This document shows, piece after piece, positions 48,550 through 59,275 of a DNA stretch of 64,000 nt. This DNA is from Yponomeuta sedellus (Eukaryota; Arthropoda; Insecta; Lepidoptera; Yponomeutidae), in contig OW203726.1 of NCBI GenBank assembly GCA_934045075.1, forward strand, positions 11,816,037-11,880,036, in the 5' to 3' direction. Position 1 is the stretch's first letter; the number at the start of each line of letters is the position of its first letter. Both the position numbers and the translations under genes were made by a program. The notes under the pieces were generated by a model. It saw only the letters and a list, made by a program, of their open reading frames with translations. It made no database searches and was not told the origin of the DNA.

Positions 48550-51500
48550 GTTATTTTTACAGCCTACAACCTAAAACCAAATCCCTAATACCTTAAAGTG
48601 AATTCACCAAAAACAAACAGGTTTTTGGAGAAAATCAATGAAAGTTCTGGGTGTAGATATCTAGGGTTGTAGATGGTAAAATATGATGTTGGATGTTCAC
48701 TTTTTACAAAAAAGTATTTTTTAAACAATATAATTATGATTTATTATATTTCCTTGGTGGCGCTTTAGCTCGGGTAGCCCCTTAAGCCCATTTTAACGAG
48801 TCCAATGCCCAATTACCCATGGACTGACAGGAGGGACGGAGGCAGGCGCTTAATTTTTTCACTTTTTTTTTTTTCATCGTGATTTAATAAGTCGGTGAAT
48901 ATTAATTTATGTCCAACGAGGTCAGCGCCCTGTTTCAATGCAAGCATGAGGTGAATTTTAGATCAAAATATAATAAAAAATGTGATATACTTTAAGATAC
49001 ACTTTAAAGTTGTAGCTATTAGGTTGCCCGGCGAACTTCGTAGGTACTGCCTAAGGGCACCATTTTAATAGTAATTCTGTGTTAGTAGTAAAAAAGTATT
49101 TTTTCCGTGTTCTAATAGATATTTGTTACTGTGGGTTTAAATCAAAGATCACCAAAACCAGTTCAGCCGATTATTAATTATAACTAACTAACCCAACTTT
49201 GTGTTATACATTTAGGTTAAAGTTTAACGACACTTACCTCAATCAAGACCCATTGTCATTCCATAACCGAAGAAGGTGCAGTGTAAAGTTTTCCAAACTC
49301 TGCGTCGATTTCGTGCACAAAGTTCGCGGGACAGTTGATCGCTTACTAACACTGTTACCAAGGAGATGCGCGAGCGCAGACTGGCCCGACTGATCTAAAT
49401 TTTGCTTACTCTATCGCCGGTGGCGTTGACTATCGTAGTAACCAACTTGTTAGCTTAGCTGTACATTTGTTTGTTTGCTTACACTTGGGCACCTCTGTTG
49501 CTAAAACTGTTTACTTTGCAACATGTATAGTTCAGTTGATTCACCCATATTAGAGCACACTAACATGATAAAAAAACAAGCCGTAGTATAAAGTGAAGGA
49601 GTCTGATAATTTTTGGTGGGGCGACGGCATGCTTCTGCGGAAGTTAATTTATTTGAATTTTGTTTTGATACAATTTTATCTTCCCATTTTATTACGCTAT
49701 TATTTATTCATCATCCTCGTCAGTTCCTGTTATCTTCAATTAGGGACAAGCGTTCTCAAAAGTGACTTCCCTTGCGCTTTCAGTTCCAGCTCATCCGAGC
49801 TCAATATCGCCACAACCCACTAATGGTTTCCTGCTGTTCTAAGCGACTTCAAGTAGTTTAAGGAGGTCCTCTTATTCTTATTTTATTGGAGTAACAGTTT
49901 AAAGCAGTTTGGATGGATGATTATCGCATTTCCTCATAACCCTTATTACCCTGTACGATGCCACTAACGCATCTTTATTTTCTTTTCTATGGGCCTTACT
50001 AATAATTTCTTTTTGTTCAGCATTAAAAATAATGTTTATATTCTTACTAATTAAATTAAACGCTATTTATTATTATTGTTAAATTATTTGAAGTCTTAGC
50101 AGACGAGTACCATTTTATTTAATATCAAAGTTAGTTTGATTCTGTCGATATTCAAAAAATAAAAAAACAAAATAGATTAATTACATATAAATCATCTCAT
50201 TAAGTAGATGTAAAAAGGCCAATAATAATATAATATTGATTTATTTCAGAAATAGTAGACATCTGTTTGATTCTACAATAGTGTTTTAATTTATTATTAT
50301 TGATGCCTTCTTGTTAACAATTTTTCATTTGTTTTCTTAGCTGATTTGTTTTTGTTTTGCTTATGTCAAGTGGCACTCAAATTGTCAAAACCATAAAATT
50401 ACCGTGTTGACTATAGAGTGTGACAAACAAATAAGTATATTATAAACAAGTACTAGTACACATCGAACCCATTAATTTCCTTCTAGCGCACTCGGTTAAA
50501 AGTAAAAAGTTTTTTTGGCGGCGTGATGGGCGAGAGAAACAGTATTTTATTTATTTCCTTGCGATAAGATACAAAACAAGACTGTTATAAAACCGCTCAT
50601 TCTTGTTTCACGGCCCTCCCTTAGATTAAACCGGATAAAATAACGACTCGTCTTTTTATCCCATAACGGAAACGTTTTTATACTTGACCTTTTTTGCCGG
50701 GTTCTATTTAATATATCTATCTACCTAATCTGAGCATAGCAAAGTATTTATTTCTTTTAGTCTTGTGAAAGGCTGGCTTCTTTTTTTGGATAATGCTAAA
50801 GTCTCAGTTGTAAATGTCTCCTTTTGAAAGTCGTAAGTCGTAGATTGTAAGTAAGTGCCCATTTCTCTGTAATGCGAAAACAGAACCTGATTTAGTTACA
50901 ATTCAATTATAGTTACAATCCAATTCAAAGCATTGGCAAGAATTTGTTCTACTATTTTATTATATGCTTAGTAAATGTAAATCTATCGATGAAGAATACG
51001 TGAGTTTAAATAAATCGTTTTTGTTTGAAAAAATAAGGTCTTATACCAGGCGGCTAACACGGTTTCTCATACTGTAACAATCTGTTAATCTACTGTTAAC
51101 AATATTTTTTAATGATTCGTGATGCTCATACAAAGCATACATGTCGCATTTCACACGATCCAAACGAAATTCTTGGGTGGGGCTTGCCAAGGCCTATTCA
51201 AATAACCCCCCCCCCCCCTCCCCATGTATATTCTACAAAGTTAATAGTTTTGGAATATTTTTATTTGTTTATGTATTTTCAAAACGTTTCCCGAGATTTC
51301 TTAAAAAAAAATTATCTTTACCTATACGAAACGGGTCTAATCACATTATAATTTCCTAGGTTAGACGTAAAATTACCTTTATTCCCGACGTTTCTGTCCA
51401 GTTGACCACAGTGCATAAAAAAAAAGAAAGTGCACCAGAAACGGGGGTCAGCGTGCCATATAGCTAATCTAATGTGAATTGATTAAATATGGCCCTGTAG

Positions 51501-52000
51501 CCTTGAGTTAAAACTAAGTTATGTTACCTACCTTATGTTATGCTACCGGCTTATAATCTGGTTTCAAATTAATATTGTAAACCTGGAAGTAGGATGGCTA
51601 CCCACAGCACAGAGAATCCTGGTTTTGGAAGGAGTAACCATCATTTAACTCCATTTTACAATAAAGCTTTTTAATTTCACCTAGCATTTCTTCATGGATA
51701 TGAACCATGAAGAAATGCTAGGTCGAAGTTATGCACTGAACTCTGAGCACGAAAAACTGAAAAATATTGAAGCCAGCTCTAGCATTTCTCCATAGAGAAA
51801 TGATTGCCGAATCAAATTGCGAATGACATTCAAACTTGTAATTGATAAGAGGCTGGGTCGATGACCGATGTGATGAAACATTGGAACAGTTTTCAAGATG
51901 AAGTCAGAGGTGTAGGCGATAATTTCACCACCCACCTAGTTTAATTACTGGCTACCTAGTAGCTAATAGGTGTTTAGCAGAATATTTTTAATATTTTGGC
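48550..52000. other. AT-rich stretch without genes
   Basis: Contains a poly-C tract (about 51208-51220) and two hairpins near 51.7 kb, listed separately. Short open frames at 49199 and 49593 show no domain. Nothing else was recognised. Confidence 0.45.
51681..51721. repeat. 17-bp perfect hairpin
   Basis: CTAGCATTTCTTCATGG and its exact complement flank a 7-base loop (ATATGAA), with partial pairing beyond. A second short hairpin with a related sequence (CATTTCT/AGAAATG) follows at 51784-51804. Confidence 0.75.
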
Positions 52001-52007
52001 ATTCTTA

Positions 52008-52521
52008 TGGGGCCTCTAGACGGGCTACACTTTATGTGAAATATTTAGCTACACTGTATCCCGAAAATACAAAAAGCATTTTAATGCAGCACATGGCTGG
52101 AAAATGTATATCCCGGCCATTCCCGGCAATATTTCCATAACAGTATATGGTTCAATATTTTGTCTTTACACGGGCTACATACATAAACACAAACCAACCA
52201 AAATAAAGATAAACAAAAAAAATACGAACATAGCTCTAGTCGAACAAATCGCAGCAAACTTCACTTCACGTAGCATGAAAAAGGGACGCACTTAGGCCGT
52301 AAAGCGAGACAGGCTGAGAAAATATTGCAGTATTTTCGATTGCAAAGGCTGGGATACTAAAAAATCATCGGATACACAAAAAACATGTCACAATATATCC
52401 CGGCCATACCAAAAATATTGACAAATATTTCATAGTCTAGCCGTAAATGATGGCTGATCCTACCGGCCACACATTTGCAGCTACACATTTTCGTGAAAAT
52501 ATGGCCCGTCTAGAGGCCCCA
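52008..52521. mobile_element. TIR element with TTA target duplication (PIF/Harbinger-like MITE)
   Basis: Both ends carry the perfect 18-bp inverted repeat TGGGGCCTCTAGACGGGC, and TTA lies directly outside each end (52005-52007 and 52522-52524). A 3-bp TTA duplication is the signature of PIF/Harbinger insertion. The interior has repeated ATCCCGGCCAT motifs and no transposase, so it is nonautonomous. Confidence 0.85.
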
Positions 52522-52694
52522 TTACACACAGACTTTGAGAATTTCGCTGTACACAATTGACAGTTTTGTTTGTCAATATATTATTTTATTTTTATTTCCA
52601 ACGATCGCAAATCCTTCATTTATTTACAAGTCAGAAAAATCTTACAAGGACATACATTATAAGTCGATAAGTTAATACATTTGGCATAATGTAT

Positions 52695-52805
52695 CGATTT
52701 CAGCGCTTGAAATTGCCAAGCCACGGTGGGCACGCGTGGCAATTAAGCCTACAACATCTCTCTGAGAGAAGGCCTGTGCCTTGCAGTGGAATGTATATGG
52801 ACATA
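52695..52805 (+). repeat. SINE 3' body fragment
   Basis: CTTGAAATTGCCAAGCCACG, GGGCACGCGTGGCAATTAAG and GGCCTGTGCCTTGCAGTGGA, as in 14027 and 11595. Confidence 0.65.
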
Positions 52806-52845
52806 AAATATAACAGTACATTTGATATATACATACATACATAAT

Positions 52846-52880
52846 CTCACGCCTGTATCCCAGAGGGGTAGGCAGAGACA
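52846..52880. repeat. Lepidopteran-type repeat fragment
   Basis: CTCACGCCTGTATCCCAGAG followed by GGGTAGGCAGAGACAG is a motif I associate with dispersed repeats of moths and butterflies. It supports the taxonomic guess only. Confidence 0.45.
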
Positions 52881-52929
52881 GTACATTTGATATAGAACAA
52901 TTTCTTATATTATATTCTTTTTTTAATGC

Positions 52930-53170
52930 ATTTACCCGTACTAAGGACAAAGTAAGGTACTCGGGGCTGCATGTGATGCAAATTACTTCAACCAGATGTT
53001 GCTGCCTGTATGTAATACAGAGAGTATTGTAAAAGGTTTCTAAATTTCTCTGATGCCGGTAAGTCGCTCAGTTTAGCTCAGTTAGCAGAGCGCTGGCACG
53101 GTTAGCCAAAGGTCGCGGGTTTGAGTCCCGGCATGGGTGGAATTTTTAACCTCTAAATAAGTTCTTTAAA
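52930..53170 (+). repeat. tRNA-like SINE
   Basis: TACTCGGGGCTGCATGTGAT, TGCTGCCTGTATGTAATACA, GTTTAGCTCAGTTAGCAGAG (A box), CGCGGGTTTGAGTCCCGGCA (B box), then AATTTTTAACCTCTAAATAA. Family of 10085. Confidence 0.7.
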
Positions 53171-53593
53171 TTTCTTATATTTTTCAAGAACGGAGGAACT
53201 CAATGTCGACTCTATATTTTGTAACTCAACACACTTTTCCGCTTGACCGGTCCGCTCTTTGTCTTGTCAATTAGTAATCGACAAAACATAGTTTACTTTT
53301 AAGGAGCCGCAAGGTTGACATTCCGATAACAAAAATAACCGTATCTACACTACATGCAGAGAGACATAAGTTATTTCGTGCATTAACAGCTACAAAAAAA
53401 AAACAATCTTGATCTGAAATCGTATTAAATTCATGTATCGTATACTTAATCGTTTTAGTATTATTATCTGAACGTGGAAATAACAAATAACATTTACATA
53501 CATCCACATACATTGCTTCTGGCCACATACTAGGATACCCTGTGACGTGGGAACCAGAAACAATGACATCACAAACATGTAAACATCCAAGAC

Positions 53594-53906
53594 CTGAGTG
53601 CTTAGTGCGAGTTTTTTAACTACTCGATCGCGTTAACGTAAACTCATATTTCTATGGCATCGAGGAAGCGCCACCTAGCGACAAGTATGGAAATTAAAAT
53701 TGCTGAGTGCGAGTTGTAATGGTTTACGTTGCGAAGTGAACACGTTTACCAGCCAAAAACACGAATAAACGCGAGTGCGAGTTGTACTGTGACAGAGTTG
53801 CCAGTTCGAACGGTTAACTTACTCATACTCACTAGATACTCAACGCTCGATTAACGCGGTAGTAAAGTTATTCGATTGGATCTGTCAAACTCACACTAAG
53901 CACTCT
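53594..53906. mobile_element. 313-bp MITE, copy 2
   Basis: Same length, orientation and interior as 2395-2707 (ACTACTCGATCGCGTTAACG, GAGGAAGCGCCACCTAGCGA), with CTGAGTGCTTAGTGCGAG ends. It differs by scattered substitutions and small indels. Confidence 0.8.
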
Positions 53907-53914
53907 GGGGTTTT

Positions 53915-54085
53915 TTTGTCCTCAGCCGGGTTTCGAACCCGAGACCTCTTGCATGGTAGGCACGCCACAGGCCGTCACCCAAACTGAGGCCATTCGGTAT
54001 ATGACTACTACCCCCTGTTGGAATCGAACCCACAATCTCCGGCAATGTAATCGAATGTGACGTAACCAACGAGATAGTCTCGAGA
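53915..54085 (-). repeat. Two adjacent tRNA-like SINE heads
   Basis: Reverse B boxes at 53930 (GGGTTTCGAACCCGAGACCT) and 54012 (TGTTGGAATCGAACCCACAA) indicate two tRNA-like blocks about 80 bp apart in the same orientation. Neither folds cleanly. Confidence 0.5.
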
Positions 54086-54147
54086 GAATCGTGTTTTTTA
54101 AATTATTATTATGATAATAGTTTATTAATAGTTTAAGTAGTGAACTA

Positions 54148-54149
<2 letters not shown>

Positions 54150-54203
<54 letters not shown>
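54150..54203. repeat. (AT)n microsatellite, about 53 bp
   Basis: Continuous AT dinucleotides from CTATCTATATAT to ATATACATAT. Confidence 0.95.
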
Positions 54204-54210
<7 letters not shown>

Positions 54211-54344
54211 ATAAATATTCATGGACATCTTATACAGATCTCGTTAGTCCTATACTAAGTACAACTAAATGACTTGTGTTATAGGTGCTAACACGACGAT
54301 AGATTTAACGCAATAAATACATAGATAACATCCAAGACCCGAGA

Positions 54345-54450
54345 CAAACTAGAAAAGTTCGTTTCCTAGTTTGACCCGACCAGGGATCGAACCCGAAACC
54401 GTCGGTTTTGCAGTCATCGTGCCAAACCGCTGCGCCACCGAGGCCGCTAT
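54345..54450 (-). repeat. tRNA-derived SINE, Cys-like head
   Basis: The minus strand reads GGCCTCGGTGGCGCAGCGGT (A box), CTGCAAAACCG around a GCA anticodon position, and TTTCGGGTTCGATCCCTGGT (B box). It runs into AAACTAGGAAAC without an acceptor stem, so it is a SINE rather than a tRNA gene. Confidence 0.55.
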
Positions 54451-54576
54451 ATCATAATATATGTGTATTCAATTGAAATCAAGTTTCTATTAAAAAAATC
54501 CACGGTAGGCGCTCACACTCTCTATTTCTATGAGAAGGTCTATACTCAACGGTGGAACGTATTATTGAAATAACTT

Positions 54577-54960
54577 AAGGCGCTGCGCGTTGCTAACTAG
54601 CGCCACCAATAGATAAAATCATATCTTCTCTTACAACGCGTCTTTGGAAAAAGTGAACATCATAATTCTAAAAAAAATATTGTAGTTCTAAAAAGAACCT
54701 CGTGAGAAGAACGTAGGTCCAAGAACCTAGGACTTTAAAACAGTTTTTCCAAAAACGGCCGTTTTTAGCTAAAATCGATTACTTAGTTCTAGTTTATTGA
54801 TCCTACCTAGGTTCTGAAAATAGTTGTCATGGTTGTCAAGATTTATGTTGCGCACTTTTCGAAAAAAACGTATTATAAACCGAGTGTTAATTTTTATTTT
54901 ATTGGTGGTGCTAGATAATTTTAAAGATTTGCGTTAAGGCACCACGTGGTGCCTTAAGGC
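54577..54960. repeat. Degenerate TIR-like element ending in a perfect palindrome
   Basis: The left side has TTAAGGCGCTGCGCGTTGCT and GCGCCACCAATA. The right side reversed has GCCTTAACGCAAATC and AGCACCACCAATAAAA, giving imperfect inverted ends. The first half resembles 6190-6340 (AAGGCGC, GTTGCT, AAAATAGTTGTCAT). The right end is a 24-bp palindrome at 54934-54957. Confidence 0.45.
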
Positions 54961-55065
54961 CTACGCAGACGAGGGACGCCTACGGTGTGCAGTCATTTGT
55001 TCCCCGGAAATTGAGTGAAGCGTACGCTGTGGAAGCAAATATTCTGAGATTACATTGTGTTGTAA

Positions 55066-55620
55066 TTATATGAAGTTAGAAAGATAAGACGTTTTAAAAG
55101 AAAACATCGAACTTTTGTCCAGTCTGGTCTCTTGATGTCCTCGGTAACTTGAGGGACTTTTTGTACGGGGTACTTTTAGTCCTTCAATATATGAGAGACC
55201 TATATCGACGGATAAAAAAGTACCCGGGGGATAGTCTCTCGTCTGCGCAGGCCTTTCAAACAATTTTTTAAGTATCGATATTGAAACCACCTTCGACAAG
55301 AAACACACACCACATAACAACATAACATCTTAAAACACAATACAAATATGGACATAAAAAACGAAAAAAGAATAATAAAAAAACTTAACTCTCATAAGTC
55401 GCGGTGTCTCCCTGTTGCTGCAAAAGGCAGCGAGAATTGATTTTTTTAACCCACACTAATAGACCGCGAAGGATTAGAATTTTTGGGATTAATTATAATT
55501 GTCTACAGTAACTTGCATACGTAGATAATATAATTAGTTCACTTTTAATTAACAGCTACAGTAAGAAATCGCAATTCTCTGTACTACATAGTTTCACTTA
55601 AATTTATCAATCTAAATATA
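55066..55620. other. Stretch without recognised features
   Basis: Short open frames only. GAGACTATCCCCCGGGTACT-like GC patches show no domain. Confidence 0.35.
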
Positions 55621-55624
55621 GAGC

Positions 55625-55990
55625 CGAGACATGGACACTCACGAAAGGGCTGGTCCAACAGTTCAAAGTCGCTCAGCGAGCTATGGAGAGAGCTATGCTC
55701 GGAGTTTCTCTGAAGGATAGGATTCGTAACGAATGAAATCCGACAGAGAACCAAAGTTATCGACATAGCTCAGAGAATTAGCGAGCTGAAGTGGCAGTGG
55801 GCTGGCCATATCTCGCGAAGAACCGACAACCGTTGGAGTAAGCGTGTTCTTGAGTGGAGACCGCGACTCGGCAAACGTCGGCCGGCAGATGCTGGATGGG
55901 GCAAGCTGAAGACAGGGCGCTATGGCGCTCATTAGGGGAGGGCTATGTCCAGCAGTGGACTACATAATACAGCCTGAAGAAGAAGAAATA
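55625..55990 (+). mobile_element. RTE-like LINE 3' fragment with frameshifts
   Basis: The plus strand encodes ETWTLTKGLVQQFKVAQRAM and ERAMLGVSLKDRIRNE, then after a frameshift KWQWAGHISRRTDNRW, EWRPRLGKRR and finally WRSLGEGYVQQWT and a stop. It ends in GAAGAAGAAGA. This is the reverse-transcriptase C-terminus of an RTE-type LINE; a frameshift near 55730 and later ones make it a pseudogene. Confidence 0.75.
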
Positions 55991-56388
55991 TAGTTTATAT
56001 ATTGATTGCAATTAACACGGTAAAACGAATATCAAAAGAAAATTATCTGTAATATATAATAATAACCATGCTTATTTCTTAATGCTTCTGAAATACACCT
56101 CTACAATCGTGTTCCCAATCGTTCAGTTTCTTAAAGGCTTCTAATTTTTCTTACTATTCAATCGTCTTGTAGGCTAATAGTAAGGTTCTCCGTTTCTTCA
56201 ATTCTGTGTAGAATTTCTATTCAATTTCCCTCAATCTACGAGCTAGGTATTCCAGCTGTATATCCAGCTATTTCCTAATGGACGGGCGTCGGGCCCACGC
56301 GGACGGACAGATGGAAGCACAGGCTGCTAATTTGTTTTATTTTTTAACTATATATTTATTTATATTCAATGTACAGAATTGCCTCCTC

Positions 56389-56536
56389 TATAGATTTATT
56401 GTAGGTAAATATAAGATAGTAAAAGAATATTCCAAAGGAAACTAAAGAAACATGTCACGTTATACTAAACTAATTTCAATAATATGTTTCTTTAGGAATA
56501 TTCTTCTATCTTATATTTACCTACAATAAATCTGTA
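56389..56536. mobile_element. Fold-back MITE-like element, 148 bp
   Basis: The left arm (56389-56453) and right arm (56483-56536) are inverse complements: TAGATTTATTGTAGGTAAAT, ATAAGATAG, AGAATATTCC, AAAGAAACAT, with one small insertion in the left arm. Only about 29 bases lie between the arms. Confidence 0.75.
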
Positions 56537-57376
56537 GATTAGGCATTCTGTGTTAATATATAGGTGGTATAGATAGTGAAATTTAAAAAATATTCACTCA
56601 AGATCTCTGAAACATACAAATATTACCAATTTATAGGTATGTAGTGTAGGTACCATCTTCATGTTAGAATAAAGGTAGTTAAATTACGAGTACCTAGGTA
56701 TTCCTCTATGTGCAAGGCATAAGTAATTACCACGCGTGCCCACAGAGAATTGGCAAATTCAAATGGCATTTTTTTTATTATGCGTGAGAATGATAATTAA
56801 CTTTTTTTTAACTAAAACTTTCGTAAGTACTACACATTCAATTTAAATCCAGTCACTTCCGACAAAACATCAACTACCTAAGTTATTCCGGATTTCAATC
56901 AATATTAAACAAACTATTTCACTAGCATTCTCTCAAAGAGAGAAGCTCTAAAGCACATAGAGAAATCACAATCGGTTTTCCTCACAATGTTTTTCCTTCA
57001 GTTAGCTACTATAAATACAATTTCATTGGACGTGGGTAACACCAGGGAATGTTGGGCGCTAAGGCCGGAAATTCTACCTGTTCCGGATTTCACGTCACGT
57101 CTATTATTTACCTACCAATATACCTAGTAGTTATTGGATTCCGGCGCCACGCCAGAGGTGCAAAGTTGCGAACGATGATGTAAATTTCTCAATTAGAGTA
57201 GCATTCCAAATAATATTTATTAAAACAAGACTCCTCTGAGACAATCCTCAGATGTAGTTTAAATAATCTGTGGTTACATCTTTGTTTTACCATAGACTAT
57301 TTAACTCAAAGTGTTTTTATAAGTAAAGCAAAGGAAGGAACACTGTTCTGTGGGAAGGAAAGCAATTTACATCTTA

Positions 57377-58021
57377 GCGCCCCTACGCACTGTCCGGTTA
57401 GCCGCGTTGCGGCTGACCGTCCGGCTAGCCGTGATCAAAAATACACAATATGTATTGATCACGGCTATGTACAAAAAAATGGTTTCTATTCGCACTGTGA
57501 TGCGGCTGCCGCCTAACCGCTCCGATCGCTCGGAGCGCTGCGGCCCGATTGACGGCTAGCCGGGCGGTCGCTATACGCACTACGCGGATGCACGCCGCTA
57601 GTTTGCGGTCGCTCTCCATGGTGTCCATCTTTGTTATACTGGTTTCTAATATTTTTAAAAGTTCTTCAAATGATTTCAGACTCATTTTTGTGTATCCAAA
57701 AAACTTATCGGCATACTTTTTAAGCTCGTCGAAAAATATTTCAAAATGGTTGATCTCGACTCGTGCTTGCAAATAAGGATGCACCCAGAACCGTTTTCTT
57801 TGTTTCTTCTTCTTTGTGTATCGCGTGTAAATAAAATAAATAGCTGCAACTTCTTCTTCTATCTTGGAAATGTTTCGATGGAACCGCACCTTTATCCTAT
57901 CCGCACTCTCCGGTTGCGCTTACGGCTAGCCGCAGCCCGGTTAACCGCGATTGCAACCGCATCCTGCGGCCAGCCGGACGAGCAGCCGCAGTGCGGCTAA
58001 CCGGACAGTGCGTACGAGGCC
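57377..58021 (-). mobile_element. PIF/Harbinger DNA transposon remnant, 645 bp
   Basis: Terminal inverted repeats share TACGCACTGTCCGGTTAGCC near both ends, and TTA flanks each end (57374-57376 and 58022-58024), the PIF/Harbinger target duplication. On the minus strand an open frame (57889-57425) reads KRFWVHPYLQARVEINHFEI, ELKKYADKFFGYTKMSLKSF, ELLKIL, ITKMDT. This is the N-terminal pattern of Harbinger-type transposases (WVHP...FF.Y.RMS..SF..LL...I.K.DT). The frame then runs into the GC-rich subterminal repeats (GGCTAGCCG motifs), so the catalytic part is deleted. Nonautonomous. Confidence 0.85.
57600..57889 (-). pseudogene. Harbinger-type transposase, N-terminal fragment
   Basis: About 95 codons from MRFHRNISKIEEE to KMDTMESDRK. 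The similarity covers only the region ahead of the DDE domain. None of the catalytic acidic residues are present, and the host frame continues into inverted-repeat DNA. The element must have relied on a transposase in trans. Confidence 0.7.
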
Positions 58022-58324
58022 TTATACTACCTATACTCCTTCGTTCACCATCAGGCGTGACTGGGGTTAAGTGTCAATCTGTCACACTTAGAAAAAATCG
58101 ACTGCAATAGTTTTAAATGGACGTTGACTATACTGAAAAGTTGTTGTTATTTTTTTTCCGAGTAGAATGACATTCTACAATAAAATAATACATGATCTAG
58201 GGCAGTCTGTCTTTGCAAATGTATAAGAGATTTTATTTGTTTTGTGTTACAGGAATGTCAACATCTTGGTGTGTTTTATTCAAATAATGAAACTTTCTTT
58301 CATAATAGAATCAAATGGAGAGAG

Positions 58325-58400
58325 CTGGTGGCGGAAGCTGCCCCATAGTCACGTCCCTCAGCCATAAGGAAACGATAAAGAAGAAGAAACTTTCTTTCAT
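58325..58400 (+). mobile_element. LINE 3'-end scrap
   Basis: AGCTGGTGGCGGAAGCTGCC, ATAAGGAAACGATAAAGAAG and an AGAAGAAAC tail resemble RTE-type LINE tails; short and uncertain. Confidence 0.3.
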
Positions 58401-58829
58401 TCACGTTAGGAGGTCGGATGAAAGTCATACACTTATTTACAAAAAATAGTAGAAAACAGTCAACATTATTAATTTATGGTTTATCCCTTTAAAATGTTGT
58501 AACATTCGAAGTCGACAGCAGATTAACCCTTACATTCTAGATGCAAAGTCAGTTGTATCGTATTCCAATCTCTATTCGGTTGCGAGTGTAATGTGATGTC
58601 GTCCTCACGAAGGCCATCAACAACTATCACTTACCCAATAAAACAATTCGTCGGCAATTATCCATTTAAATATTTCAGGCTGACTTACGCCAACGCTATC
58701 TGACAGCACTATTAGTCTGTTTAACCATGGGTAATCTATATATCCAATGGATAAGTTCAAAATAGTCTTGCACCGTGACGTTCTTCATAGATAAACTGAC
58801 CACACTGTCAATCACCTATTTATTAGTAC

Positions 58830-58945
58830 CCCTTCTTCTTCAGGCTATATTTAGTCCACTGCTGGACATAGCCCTCCCCTAATGAGCGCCATAGCGCAAG
58901 GTTGTGCCATCATTGAGGGGTAATGCCCATAAACCCCACATACGC
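58830..58945 (-). mobile_element. RTE-like LINE 3'-terminal fragment
   Basis: The plus strand shows CTTCTTCTTCAGGCTATATT, GTCCACTGCTGGACATAGCC and CTCCCCTAATGAGCGCCATA, the exact reverse order of the 3' end at 55900-55985, including the GAAGAAG tail. Confidence 0.7.
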
Positions 58946-59275
58946 CCCTACATAAGTATTTATCTATTTACTTACTTATCCAGTGACTTGGCGCGAGTTA
59001 CCTCTCCCAATACAAGTAATAAATGACAATAAAACTGTCTGTAAATGATTTTCAGCTATGCGCTCGGAAATTATTGTAACCTATGAAGTACTATATCAGC
59101 TCGGCAAAAGGGCAATCGGAACCGTTCAGAATGCTTTGTCTGAAACTACACCACAGCACATACCTACGAATTAACTAGTTTAACGAGCATCAGAGACCAA
59201 CCAGTACAAAGAACTAGCCTTCAATTCATGGTCTACTGTTACAATTCGGTGTAAGTACGTTGCAAAGCTGATTAT

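Noticed and set aside
54370..54447. tRNA-Cys gene on the minus strand
   Set aside because: The arm pattern is tRNA-like with GCA at the anticodon, but there is no complementary acceptor stem and it runs into retroposon-like sequence.
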